Positions 14,463-22,695 of a stretch of DNA of 64,000 nt are shown in pieces. Positions within the stretch are counted from its first letter, which is position 1, and each line of letters begins with the position of its first letter. The stretch is from NCBI GenBank assembly GCA_029974015.1, contig JARKUF010000022.1, positions 62,001 to 126,000 on the forward strand. Direction: 5' to 3'. The stretch comes from Spirochaetota bacterium. GTDB lineage: Bacteria; Spirochaetota; UBA4802; JAGODF01. The translations under genes were made by a program, and so were the position numbers. The notes below the pieces were generated by a model, which was not told where the DNA came from, did not search any database, and was given only the letters and a program-made list of their open reading frames with translations.

Positions 14463-17452
14463 ATACCGTATTCGGCCCTTTCAATGAGCTCCAACTGCAT
14501 GTCCCTGTTCAATGTCACGAAATACGCGTTGTAGCCCGATATGCGGACGATGAGGTTTTTGTAGTTTTCCGGGTGCGCCATCGCGTCGCGCAGCATCTCC
14601 GAGGTCACTACGTTCATCTGCATCTGCATGCCTCCCAGGTCGAAGTAAGTCTTCACATAGGAGAACATGTCATCTACGGTCTTCTCCCGGGAATCAGAAG
14701 CCGCGGGAACCACCTTGACGTTGAAGGCGATGTTGTTGTTGAGGTTCACCGGGTCAAGCTTCGCGACATCGCGCACATTGTCCAACAAGCTCTTCGAGGC
14801 GAAGGGCTGAGGCGTGAGTCCCGGAGTGAACGCCTTGCCGGCGAGCCTTCCCGAAGGGAGCGCTCCGGTGAGTGTGCCGAACGCGACATGGTTGGACATG
14901 GACCAGAACCCCGTGGTGTACTTCCCGCCGCGGTAGTGCGGCAGGCTTCCGTAGTAGTCGTGCGCCCATTTCGCGATGCGGTTCGCCATGGCGACCGCCT
15001 CCTCGCTTCCGGAACCGAAGAGCGGGACTTTTTTGTGCACCAGGGCCATGAGATCGGGCCTGTTGGCAAAATTGTCGTTCACCGCCTCCTTCAGCTCGGC
15101 GAAGGTTATTTTCTTCTCATCGAAGACAAGCTTCTTGATTGCCATGAAGGAATCCGTCACGTCGGCAAGGCCGATTATCGCCGTGCCGGAGCTGTTGTAT
15201 TTTGCTCCTCCTTTGGTCACGTCCCTGCCCTTCCGCTCGCATCCTTCGATAAGCGCCGACAAAAATGGCGTGGGCCGAATTTCCTGGTGCGCCTCGCCCA
15301 GCATGTGATTGTACTCGATGGAACGGTCGATTATAAAGGCGAACTGTTTTGTGAATGCCTCGAAAAACTCGTCGAAGGTCTTAAAATCGCCCCTGGCGGG
15401 GTCCCCTGTTTCGGGGCCCAGGTCCCATTCGGTGAGGGGATGGCGGCCATTGTTCATGGCCATCTCAAGAGCGGCGACCATGTTCATCATCTGCATATTC
15501 GTGTGCCCTATATGCTTGCACGAAAGCGTAGGCTCCACACAGCCCGTGGCGGACCAGTCGCGGATGTCCCTTATGTTATATTTCATCTTCGAGAGGGACT
15601 TAATAATCGCGGCATCGTTGTGCAGTGAAGGGGTCGCCGCCGTAGCGAGGTTAACTTCGCAGAGACGCTTCAAATAAGCATCGCTGTTTACGCCCGGCAT
15701 AAAGCGCGCGTTCACATTGGGGTCCCGGAGTGACAGCATTTCCGTTACCTTCAGGAAAATATAGGTCATATCGCAGACCGCGTCCTTGCCGTCAGGTGTC
15801 ACGCCGCCCAGGGTGATGGCCTGGTCGGAGGAGCTCCCGCCGAAATACCAGTTGGCCAGGTCGGGGGTGAGGGGAAAGTGGTCCGTGCAGCGCATGAAGA
15901 AATGGCCGATGAGCTCGATGGCGTGCTTCGTGTAATTCTCCCTTGCGGTTTTGGTTTTAAGCTTTTTCATGTCCGCTTCGAAGTAAGGCTGGAGCCACTG
16001 GTCAAGCCTTCCGAGGGAGAGTCCCGCGTTCATGCTCTCCATATGGCATCCCACCCAGGTGATCCACATGGAGTTCACCGCCTCATCAAGGGTGCGCGCC
16101 GGTCCCTGCGGTACGCGCGCGCAAATTTTCGCAAGCTTAAAAAGCTCTTCACGGCGGGCGGGGTCGGTCTCCGCGGCGGCATCGCGCTCGGCCTGGGCCG
16201 AGAGGTTGCGACCGTAAGCCGCCAGCCCTTCGAGGGTGATAATCATGGCTCGGAGCGTGTCTTTCTTTTCGGGGTCGCCTTTTTTCGCCAGTTCTTTTTT
16301 AATTTCTCGGATTATGCCCGAAGCGCCAAGCTTCATCATCTTGGGAAAATCCGGGATGGTGTGCGATATGGTCGCCTGTTTCCAGGTAAAGTAAAGGGCG
16401 TACCTTTCGTCCATCTGCTGGCACAGAGGATTGTCGTATTTCTCCCTCACCCACTCCCGGAAATTGCGGTGCATCCAATAGGGAAAGATGTCGTTATGCA
16501 GCAATTCCCTTGTCTCTTCGGAGATATCGAAGGGGTTGTGCGTTCGGAAAGGTATGGTGACAAGCTCGTTCCAGATGAGGGTCCCGCTCCCTTCGGGATA
16601 CACCGGGCATCCCACGGGCTTGCTCGTCGTGGTACCCGCAAGGAGTGACTGCTCCCCGATTATCGGCTTGCGGTTTTCCATAAGATAACGGAAAGAATGC
16701 GCTTTACGCAATACCGGAGACCAGGGACGTCCCTTCTCATCGGTCTCGTAGCCGTGCTTCCTGTGCCATTCCGTGACGAGGAGCGGCATTTCGGGACAAA
16801 CCTCGGGCCTTGCGGAGAGATGGTAATCGAGGAAGCCCTTCAGGCGCGGAAAATCTTCGAGTGAATATTGGGGAAGATATGGGTCTTCCAGGTATTTGAC
16901 TCCCTTTTGCTTTTCCGTGCATTTCAGGGTGGAAATCCTGCGCAAAGCGAGAGTGTCGCTCAACTCCTTCTTTGTGACGGGTGATTCCGAGAGGAGTTTT
17001 TTGCGGTCTTTCTTCCTTTCTCCGGCCATCGCGTTTATCTGGACCTTGCCGAATACAAGGGACAGGTAAAATGAAAGGAGATTAAGATAGACGATACTGC
17101 CCTCGATGCGCATTTCACTTTGGAGAAGCATGTGAATAATGTCCGTCGGGGTCCCGGTGAGGAGCTTTCTCCCGGCGGCGTCGCTTTTAAATACCACGGT
17201 CGCCCCGGCGTCCTCCGGAACAGAGCCGGATACGGACACTTTACCGTCGCGGAAAATAATGCCGCATTCCACGGACCCGTTTTCGGTGCGCATTCCCACG
17301 GAGAAATTAAGCCAGCCGTCCGAGGACTTCAGAAAACGTTTAAGTGATTTTCTGCGGTTGAAGTTCACCGCGACGAAGCGAAGAAAGCTGTTGATTATCA
17401 GGTTTGTAACCGATTTACGGTTTTTGTCGGATACCTGTGTATAGAGTAACAT
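14459..17452 (-). CDS. Glycyl radical enzyme of unassigned substrate with N-terminal SCP2-like domain
   Basis: 997 residues. The ATG at 17452 sits behind GGAGGCGGTAAG, a clear start. The C-terminal radical loop is IVRISGYNAYFVTLNRDMQ (Gly973) and the active-site thiyl residue is SATGCVEPTL (Cys638). Both are intact, and the GCVEP context plus ferredoxin-bearing activase exclude classical pyruvate formate-lyase. Ahead of the catalytic barrel are ~165 extra residues. Within them, roughly residues 40-150 read like an SCP2 sterol-carrier fold (VVFKSDAAGRKLLTGTPTDI, then MRIEGSIVYLNLLSFYLSL). Usual glycyl radical enzymes are 780-870 residues. TTTSKPVGCPVYPEGSGTLI resembles the succinate synthase/decarboxylase branch, but the reaction cannot be assigned. 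It is in an operon with TetR upstream and the activase downstream. Confidence 0.9.
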   Translation of the reverse strand: MLLYTQVSDKNRKSVTNLIINSFLRFVAVNFNRRKSLKRFLKSSDGWLNFSVGMRTENGSVECGIIFRDGKVSVSGSVPEDAGATVVFKSDAAGRKLLTGTPTDIIHMLLQSEMRIEGSIVYLNLLSFYLSLVFGKVQINAMAGERKKDRKKLLSESPVTKKELSDTLALRRISTLKCTEKQKGVKYLEDPYLPQYSLEDFPRLKGFLDYHLSARPEVCPEMPLLVTEWHRKHGYETDEKGRPWSPVLRKAHSFRYLMENRKPIIGEQSLLAGTTTSKPVGCPVYPEGSGTLIWNELVTIPFRTHNPFDISEETRELLHNDIFPYWMHRNFREWVREKYDNPLCQQMDERYALYFTWKQATISHTIPDFPKMMKLGASGIIREIKKELAKKGDPEKKDTLRAMIITLEGLAAYGRNLSAQAERDAAAETDPARREELFKLAKICARVPQGPARTLDEAVNSMWITWVGCHMESMNAGLSLGRLDQWLQPYFEADMKKLKTKTARENYTKHAIELIGHFFMRCTDHFPLTPDLANWYFGGSSSDQAITLGGVTPDGKDAVCDMTYIFLKVTEMLSLRDPNVNARFMPGVNSDAYLKRLCEVNLATAATPSLHNDAAIIKSLSKMKYNIRDIRDWSATGCVEPTLSCKHIGHTNMQMMNMVAALEMAMNNGRHPLTEWDLGPETGDPARGDFKTFDEFFEAFTKQFAFIIDRSIEYNHMLGEAHQEIRPTPFLSALIEGCERKGRDVTKGGAKYNSSGTAIIGLADVTDSFMAIKKLVFDEKKITFAELKEAVNDNFANRPDLMALVHKKVPLFGSGSEEAVAMANRIAKWAHDYYGSLPHYRGGKYTTGFWSMSNHVAFGTLTGALPSGRLAGKAFTPGLTPQPFASKSLLDNVRDVAKLDPVNLNNNIAFNVKVVPAASDSREKTVDDMFSYVKTYFDLGGMQMQMNVVTSEMLRDAMAHPENYKNLIVRISGYNAYFVTLNRDMQLELIERAEYGI

Positions 17453-17480
17453 CTTACCGCCTCCTAATAGTTTCTATTTC

Positions 17481-17506
17481 ACGTCACACTCACGTCATGT
17501 ACGTCA
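17481..17506 (-). promoter_or_regulatory. Three direct TGACGT repeats upstream of the glycyl radical enzyme
   Basis: On the minus strand TGACGT occurs three times (plus-strand ACGTCA at 17481, 17492, 17501), 9-11 bp apart, so all on about one helix face. They lie in the 51-bp gap between the tetR stop and the enzyme's ribosome site. Possible activator or repressor site. No sequence-specific protein is assigned. Confidence 0.35.
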
Positions 17507-18130
17507 CGAACCGAACCTCCCGCAAATATCGGACGCAATACGCGACACCAGGCCGTCAATATCGTCCTCGACCTCGCGCAGGAGCCTGCTGTTGTGCAGG
17601 CTCACAATACCGTTCAATTCGGTCCATAACCTGATTGTCAGGTAGCGAAGGTCGGATTTTTCGACATCAGGCAAGCCGGCAATTTTTTCGATTACCAGAT
17701 AAAGAGGTTTAAGCGAGGTGTCCTTCTCTCGGCGGGCCACCTCCTCCAGCGGCGTTCCCACGCAGTCTAAGAACTTGGGCACGCTTCTGCTTAAAAACAT
17801 CATCTCATAATAATCCATATTCTGAAAGCCGAACCGCAGATATGCCCTTACCACCGATTTCAGCCTTTCAAATGGGTCGTCATGGGGGGAACAGGCCTGG
17901 TCCAGGCACTCATATAAAAGCTCGAATCCGTGGATGCGTATATGGAAATAAAGATCGTCTTTGCTGAGGAAATAGTTGTAGAGCGTGGTGGCGGTGATTC
18001 CCAGGGTTGACGCTAATTTCCGCATGCTCAGTTTTTCAAATCCGCTTTCAATAATGATAGAAAGCGCGGAATCGAGAATGCTCTGCTTGAAAGCATCAAT
18101 AGTTTCGGGGGATCTCGATATTCTGGGCAT
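17504..18130 (-). CDS. TetR/AcrR-family transcriptional regulator
   Basis: 208 residues. The N-terminal helix-turn-helix is typical: AFKQSILDSALSIIIESGFEKLSMRKLASTLGITATTLYNYFLSK. The C-terminal ligand domain starts ERLKSVVRAYLRFGFQNMDYYEMMF and resembles the TetR_C_33/WHG type. It is first in the operon with the glycyl radical enzyme and activase. A nested palindrome begins 21 bp upstream of its start, as expected for autoregulation. The ligand is probably the enzyme's substrate or product, by inference from position only. Confidence 0.9.
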   Translation of the reverse strand: MPRISRSPETIDAFKQSILDSALSIIIESGFEKLSMRKLASTLGITATTLYNYFLSKDDLYFHIRIHGFELLYECLDQACSPHDDPFERLKSVVRAYLRFGFQNMDYYEMMFLSRSVPKFLDCVGTPLEEVARREKDTSLKPLYLVIEKIAGLPDVEKSDLRYLTIRLWTELNGIVSLHNSRLLREVEDDIDGLVSRIASDICGRFGS

Positions 18131-18150
18131 AGGTCACAAGGTGTCCCAAT

Positions 18151-18189
18151 ATAATAATAACACCGTTAATATAACTTTGTTATTATTAT
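18151..18189. promoter_or_regulatory. Nested palindromic operator upstream of tetR
   Basis: 12-bp perfect arms ATAATAATAACA (18151-18162) and TGTTATTATTAT (18178-18189). Centred between them is a second inverted pair, GTTA-ATA-TAAC (18165-18175). The 39-bp imperfect palindrome is just upstream of the tetR start and close to the -10 region expected for it. Confidence 0.7.
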
Positions 18190-18238
18190 CTGTCAAATTT
18201 TTTCCTGATTTTCCAGGGTTTTTTTTGTGTTGAAAGTG

Positions 18239-19444
18239 TTACGTCTTTTCGCCGAAAACGACGATCCTGTCGCGCCCTTCAGACTTTGCCGTATAGAGCG
18301 CCCTGTCAGCCTCCTTTAAGACTGTATCAATCCCCTGAACGGTGAAATCCTTGACCGCGGCAATCCCATAACTCATTCGTATCGACACCTGTGCCGTTGC
18401 GTGTTTTATTTGCACCGGCATTTTCATCCGCTCCCTGATCCTTTCGGCAACAGTGACGGCCCCGTTGATGCCGGTATCGGGCAGAAGGATGATGAATTCT
18501 TCTCCACCTATGCGGGCACAGAAATCACCCGCCCTTCGCAGGGAACCTGCTATTGACATAGCGGCGAATTTCAAACATTCATCCCCGAAGGCGTGACCGT
18601 GTGCGTCGTTGATGGGTTTGAAGTGGTCGATGTCCATCATAATGACAGTTAATTGGGAATTGTCCCGGGCGCATCGGTTGATTTCTATCCGTATCGTTTT
18701 TTCAAAGCTAAACCGATTGGGAATCCCGGTTAGAGCGTCGGTGACTGCCTGAGCGCGTATTTTTTCGTATGCCTGGGCCAGTCGGCGCCCCAGGGCGAAA
18801 ATCAAGGTAAGCCCCAAAGCCAGAACGGCGACATGCACCGTTGCGAGCATCGTCAGGGGGCTTTTGGGCACAAAAGGCAAAATAACGCTGATTCCGCCCT
18901 GTATGTCGTTTACTTTGTATCCCTGAAAGGAATGGCAAGTCAGGCATTCCTTTTCTGTCCGTACCGGCTCCATGTAAAAGTACGCGCCCTGTTCACCTTC
19001 CCCAAGAAAAAACCCCACATGCCCCTTGCCTTTTTCAAACTCCTTCAGCGCCTCCTCTTCCATGCGGGTCGGGGCGTTCTCCGGCCGCATCACGCGGAGG
19101 CTGGTAAGCCGGAAATGGATCCCGCTTCGCAGTGACGCAATCTCAGACGCCTCACGGGTCATAAACGAAGGGTTTATCATGGTGAGCTTTTTTCCGGTGG
19201 CGTAAATATCCCGAAGGGGGTTTTTCAAATAAGGGTTTGGCCGAAAATGTTCCGTCACAGGGGCGTACACGGCGCCATGAGCTGCGTTCCATTTCCTGAA
19301 AACGAGTATCTGCCCCAGACTGCTCTGGGCTATTTTCATCGCGAGACGGCTGCGCTCTGCTGTGGCGCTTTCGAATGCAATAAAAAACGAAGTTCCAGTT
19401 AAAAGGGACCAGGCGGCGCAGCCGATCGCGATGTATTTGTTCAT
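18239..19444 (-). CDS. Diguanylate cyclase with heme-c (Tll0287/DUF3365-like) periplasmic sensor
   Basis: 401 residues. A transmembrane helix at 5-27 (IAIGCAAWSLLTGTSFFIAF) and another near 200-225 flank a periplasmic domain ending KECLTCHSFQGYKVNDIQGG. CLTCH is a CxxCH covalent-heme motif, and this layout is that of DUF3365. The GGDEF domain is complete: DALTGIPNRFSFEK, MMDIDHFKPINDAHGHAFGD, ARIGGEEFIILLP. RAGD lies five residues before GGEEF as a product-inhibition (I) site. It should make c-di-GMP in response to redox state or a heme ligand such as NO. It lies next to a flavodiiron protein that handles O2 or NO, which fits but proves nothing. Confidence 0.85.
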   Translation of the reverse strand: MNKYIAIGCAAWSLLTGTSFFIAFESATAERSRLAMKIAQSSLGQILVFRKWNAAHGAVYAPVTEHFRPNPYLKNPLRDIYATGKKLTMINPSFMTREASEIASLRSGIHFRLTSLRVMRPENAPTRMEEEALKEFEKGKGHVGFFLGEGEQGAYFYMEPVRTEKECLTCHSFQGYKVNDIQGGISVILPFVPKSPLTMLATVHVAVLALGLTLIFALGRRLAQAYEKIRAQAVTDALTGIPNRFSFEKTIRIEINRCARDNSQLTVIMMDIDHFKPINDAHGHAFGDECLKFAAMSIAGSLRRAGDFCARIGGEEFIILLPDTGINGAVTVAERIRERMKMPVQIKHATAQVSIRMSYGIAAVKDFTVQGIDTVLKEADRALYTAKSEGRDRIVVFGEKT

Positions 19445-19501
19445 TCTTCTGTTCTTAAATGAAGCAGGGGATGCTCGGCATGCTTGCCGTTTTTCGAAAT
19501 T

Positions 19502-20695
19502 TTACCTGCCCCAGGCCGCTGCAAATTCTTTTCCAAACCGTACCGCCTCCTCCCTGCTCTGCGAATCCGGGTTCCATAGGGCTTTCAGCCCATCAATGGG
19601 AACGCTAAAACCGGCCTTTTTCAGGTGTTCGTCGATCGCTTTGACCGACTCCCCGCTCCAACCATAACAGCCGAAGGCCGCGGCTTTCTTGTTCTTGAAT
19701 TGCAGTCCCTGAATCTGGTCGAGTATGGCGGCGACAGAGGAAAGCATGCTGCGGTTTATCGTGGGCGAGCCGACTAATATTCCTTTCGACTTGAACACTT
19801 CAGTAATCACATCGTTTTTGTCTGTGAACGAAGTGTTGAAAAGCTTCACGGTGACCGAGGGATCGGCCTCGCTAATCCCCTGGGCGATATTCTCAGCCAA
19901 CGCGCGTGTCCCGTTCCACATTGTATCGTAGATTATGCTGATCCGGTTCTCCTGGTAGTTATCGGCCCAGGCGAGATATTTTTCGACGATCTGCATCGGT
20001 TTGTCGCGCCATATAACGCCATGGCTTGTGCAAATGATATCGAGGGGCAGATTCAGGGAGGCGTATTCCTTGATCTTTTTCGTAACCATTGGGCTGAAGG
20101 GCGTGAGTATATTTGCGTAATATTTCACGCATTCTTCGAAAAGTTCATTCTCGTCGGCAAGGTCGTTAAAAAGCCCGTTCGTCGCGTAATGCTGGCCGAA
20201 GGCGTCATTGCTGAAAAGTATATTGTCGCCCGTCAGATAGCAGAACATGGTGTCCGGCCAGTGCAGCATGGGAGCTTCAATGAAAATGAGCTCTTTGGAA
20301 CCCAGCGAAAGCCTGTCCCCCGTCTTCACAGGTTTGAAGTTCCAGTCCCGGTGATAATGGCCTTTCAATGATTTAATACCGTTTGCCGTGCAATATATCG
20401 GCTTGTCGGGCACCGCTTCCATAAGAAAGGGAAGCGCTCCACTGTGGTCCGATTCCGCATGGTTTACAATGATATAATCGATTTTTTTCAAATCAATGGT
20501 CTCTGCAAGGTTTTCCATGAACTCTACGGCAAAGGGGGCCCAGACCGTGTCTATGAGGGCCGTTTTTTCCTCCCTTATAAGATAAGAGTTGTATGATGAA
20601 CCCCTGTGGGTGGAATATTCGCTTCCATGGAATGAGCGAAGTTCCCAATCGATTTTACCGGTCCAGTACACATTGTTTTTGATTTTCAAAGCCAT
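19502..20695 (-). CDS. Flavodiiron protein (FprA family A-type flavoprotein)
   Basis: 397 residues, the usual two-domain length. The N-terminal beta-lactamase-fold diiron domain has ligands in VNHAESDHSGALP, then APMLHWPDTMFCYL and FSNDAFGQHY, and CTSHGVIWRD. The C-terminal flavodoxin domain starts ISIIYDTMWNGTRALAENIA, with LVGSPTINRSMLSSV and AFGCYGWSGESVKAI. It reduces O2 to water or NO to N2O using electrons from rubredoxin or a related donor. No rubredoxin domain is fused. GGGAGAG ribosome site before the ATG at 20695. It protects the oxygen-sensitive enzymes encoded nearby. Confidence 0.95.
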   Translation of the reverse strand: MALKIKNNVYWTGKIDWELRSFHGSEYSTHRGSSYNSYLIREEKTALIDTVWAPFAVEFMENLAETIDLKKIDYIIVNHAESDHSGALPFLMEAVPDKPIYCTANGIKSLKGHYHRDWNFKPVKTGDRLSLGSKELIFIEAPMLHWPDTMFCYLTGDNILFSNDAFGQHYATNGLFNDLADENELFEECVKYYANILTPFSPMVTKKIKEYASLNLPLDIICTSHGVIWRDKPMQIVEKYLAWADNYQENRISIIYDTMWNGTRALAENIAQGISEADPSVTVKLFNTSFTDKNDVITEVFKSKGILVGSPTINRSMLSSVAAILDQIQGLQFKNKKAAAFGCYGWSGESVKAIDEHLKKAGFSVPIDGLKALWNPDSQSREEAVRFGKEFAAAWGR

Positions 20696-20817
20696 TGTAA
20701 CTCTCCCAAATTTCTTGATGTGCTCGATGCCGTTCTGCTTTTACTGTTCTCCCGCATTTTAGCCTGTGCAATATTTCAGGCAGATGCAGGGACTAACAAT
20801 TAGCATCCTCCAATAAC

Positions 20818-20850
20818 AATAAGGTTTTCTCCTGAGCATGCCAATAGTAC
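20818..20850 (-). repeat. Fragment of dispersed TIR element; rest of the 20696-21060 gap is gene-free
   Basis: AAGGTTTTCTCCTGAGCATGCCAATAGTACG matches the segment GGTTTT...CTGAGTATGCCAGTAGTTAC of the family, but without ends or hairpin. Elsewhere in the gap only a short GGGTAAAAACGGCC...TTTTTTTACCC inverted repeat (about 20956-20986) stands out, possibly a weak terminator. Confidence 0.45.
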
Positions 20851-21060
20851 GAGCTTAAAAGCAGTGTAAACAGAAATAGCGCAACTGCTCCGGGGCGTCA
20901 AATAATTATTCGCCATTGTACACTTCTCACCTGAATAAGGTCCCAATCTGCAAGGGTAAAAACGGCCATTTTAGTTTTTTTACCCTGTCAGCCTCCGGGG
21001 CGCCATAAAAAAACCTTGCAAGGGAAAGTCTGATTCTTAATCTGTTAATTTCCGACCATC

Positions 21061-22065
21061 ATGACCGCACTCGCCGATGAAATAATTCCCATCTTGAGGG
21101 ACGTGGATCTTTTCTCAGTCCTCATGGACAGGGAGCTTGAAACAATTGCCGCCGCCTGCGATATTCTTCGCCTCGAAGCGGGTTCCCTGGTTTTCGGCAT
21201 GAACGAGGAAAGCCGGGCAATGTTCATCGTCCGGGAAGGGGAGATCCTCATCACGCGCACTCAGGAAAACGAGGGAGAGATGTTCCTTGCCCAATACGGC
21301 GCAGGAGATTCTTTTGGCGAGATGGACCTTTTCGAGGGAAACCTCCGGGACGCTACCGCGGTAACATTGAAAGACAGCGAGCTCATAGTCTTCCCCCGCA
21401 AGGGCCTCGACTTCTCCGAAGTCCTGTCAAGGCACCCCAGAATTTCAGCCAGAATGCTTTACAACTTTATAGCAAGCCTCTCCGGGAGGCTCAGGGGAGC
21501 CCATAGCCTCATCAAGGAGAAAGCCCCATGGATACGAGGCTTGGAAAAGGAGCTTTTCACCGATAAGCTCACGGGCCTTTTCAACGAAAAGTATTTAATG
21601 GAAGAGTTCCAGCTTGAAATGGGCACTGCCGGGCCCCATACGAGCCTTGTTATGATTAAACCCGACAATTTCAAAGAGATCAATGACACACTGGGCCACG
21701 ACGCGGGAGACCGGGTCCTCATCCTTCTTTCGATCTTCCTCCAATCGAGCCTCCGGGAGAGGGACACCGCCGTCAGGTACCACGGTGATGTCTTTGCCGT
21801 AATCATGCCCGGCACTGACGCAAAAGAGGCGGCGGCCGCGTCACGTGAAATAGGAAAATCCCTCCAGGAGATGGACATAGGTGGAATCACCGGCGGTGAA
21901 ATCGGCAGTATCTCAGTGAGCATGGGAATCGCGGTCTATCCCGACCATGCTGAGGACCGCCGGGCCCTCATCGACCTGTCTTATGAAAGGATGATGAAGG
22001 CAAGGAGACGCGGTGGAGGTAGAATTGTATCTGTACGTGGAAATAAAGTTGATTTGCCGGAGTGA
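21061..22065 (+). CDS. Cyclic-nucleotide-binding domain fused to a degenerate GGDEF domain
   Basis: 334 residues. Residues 10-130 are a cNMP-binding/CRP-like domain (LEAGSLVFGMNEESRAMFIVREGEIL, GDSFGEMDLFEG, RDATAVTLKDSELIVF). Residues 165-325 are a GGDEF domain (FTDKLTGLFNEKYLMEEF, MIKPDNFKEINDTLGHDAGD) whose signature is HGDVF instead of GG(D/E)EF (RYHGDVFAVIMP). The I-site RERD sits five residues ahead, as in active enzymes. The catalytic loop is therefore probably dead while c-di-GMP binding may persist, making it a receptor rather than a synthase. Weak ribosome site. Monocistronic, convergent to a small membrane protein. Confidence 0.85.
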   Translation: MTALADEIIPILRDVDLFSVLMDRELETIAAACDILRLEAGSLVFGMNEESRAMFIVREGEILITRTQENEGEMFLAQYGAGDSFGEMDLFEGNLRDATAVTLKDSELIVFPRKGLDFSEVLSRHPRISARMLYNFIASLSGRLRGAHSLIKEKAPWIRGLEKELFTDKLTGLFNEKYLMEEFQLEMGTAGPHTSLVMIKPDNFKEINDTLGHDAGDRVLILLSIFLQSSLRERDTAVRYHGDVFAVIMPGTDAKEAAAASREIGKSLQEMDIGGITGGEIGSISVSMGIAVYPDHAEDRRALIDLSYERMMKARRRGGGRIVSVRGNKVDLPE

Positions 22066-22145
22066 ACCTGCTCTTCAATAAAGCCTTGTATCTCTCTTCT
22101 GAATTAACCGGTTTAGCACCCCGGGCAGACCCGGAGCTCAGGTAC

Positions 22146-22562
22146 TCAAGAGACGGCTCCGGCACCCTCCCTTGTCTGCCAGAGAAAGAGAATGAAAAGG
22201 AGCGCCCAGGCCATATCGCCGCAGAGGGCCAGAAATGCCAGGAAGGTCACTTCGCCCGCAATAAAAAGAGCGGTGAAAATAACGAAGAGGAGTATCTTGC
22301 TCGCCATGCCGAGCCAAACTATACCACGATTGCTTGTCAGGTCCCTGGAGACCATGTAGTATCCTACCCCGAATACTGCCACGGCCGTGCAGAAGAGCCG
22401 AAAAAACAAAGCCGATACCAGGTTATCCGCCACCGTCCCGGGGCCGAAAAAGAGGGTGATAGAAAAATCATAGAAAACGATCCCAATAAAGCCTATGCCC
22501 AGATTCCAGAGTGCCCCCAGGGTATACATCCTCGAATAGAAAAGATCGCTGAGCCTGTTCAT
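22146..22562 (-). CDS. Small four-helix membrane protein, unknown function
   Basis: 138 residues with four hydrophobic helices: LGALWNLGIGFIGIVFYDF, LVSALFFRLFCTAVAVFGVGYYMV, GIVWLGMASKILLFVIFTALFIAG and LALCGDMAWALLFILFLW. No motif that I recognise. The ribosome site GGAGG (22567-22571, minus) is inside the left end of the adjacent repeat element, 4-5 nt before the ATG. Expression context unknown. Confidence 0.7.
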   Translation of the reverse strand: MNRLSDLFYSRMYTLGALWNLGIGFIGIVFYDFSITLFFGPGTVADNLVSALFFRLFCTAVAVFGVGYYMVSRDLTSNRGIVWLGMASKILLFVIFTALFIAGEVTFLAFLALCGDMAWALLFILFLWQTREGAGAVS

Positions 22563-22654
22563 AACAACCTCCGAAGACTTTTATATTATCTCATTCTCGA
22601 AAACCAGGTTTTCCCGTTCGCCCGGGGCGGGAAAACCGGAGCATTAGAGTTTGC
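22563..22654 (+). repeat. Short copy of dispersed TIR element overlapping a ribosome site
   Basis: AACCTCCGAAGACTTTTATA at the left, GAAAACCAGGTTTTCCC, hairpin CGCCCGGGGCG, GGGAAAACCGGAGCATTAGAGTTTGC at the right. Its left end carries the Shine-Dalgarno sequence of the minus-strand membrane protein. Confidence 0.6.
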
Positions 22655-22695
22655 TATACATTATTAGCCTGTCCTTTCTGTCTTTTTACTCCGCG

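Noticed and set aside
14573-15628. 351-codon plus-strand frame inside the glycyl radical enzyme
   Set aside because: Antisense shadow. The minus-strand enzyme has all catalytic motifs across this stretch.
14459-17452. Pyruvate formate-lyase
   Set aside because: The radical loop RISGYNAYF, single GCVEP cysteine (PFL has two adjacent Cys) and two-ferredoxin activase exclude it.
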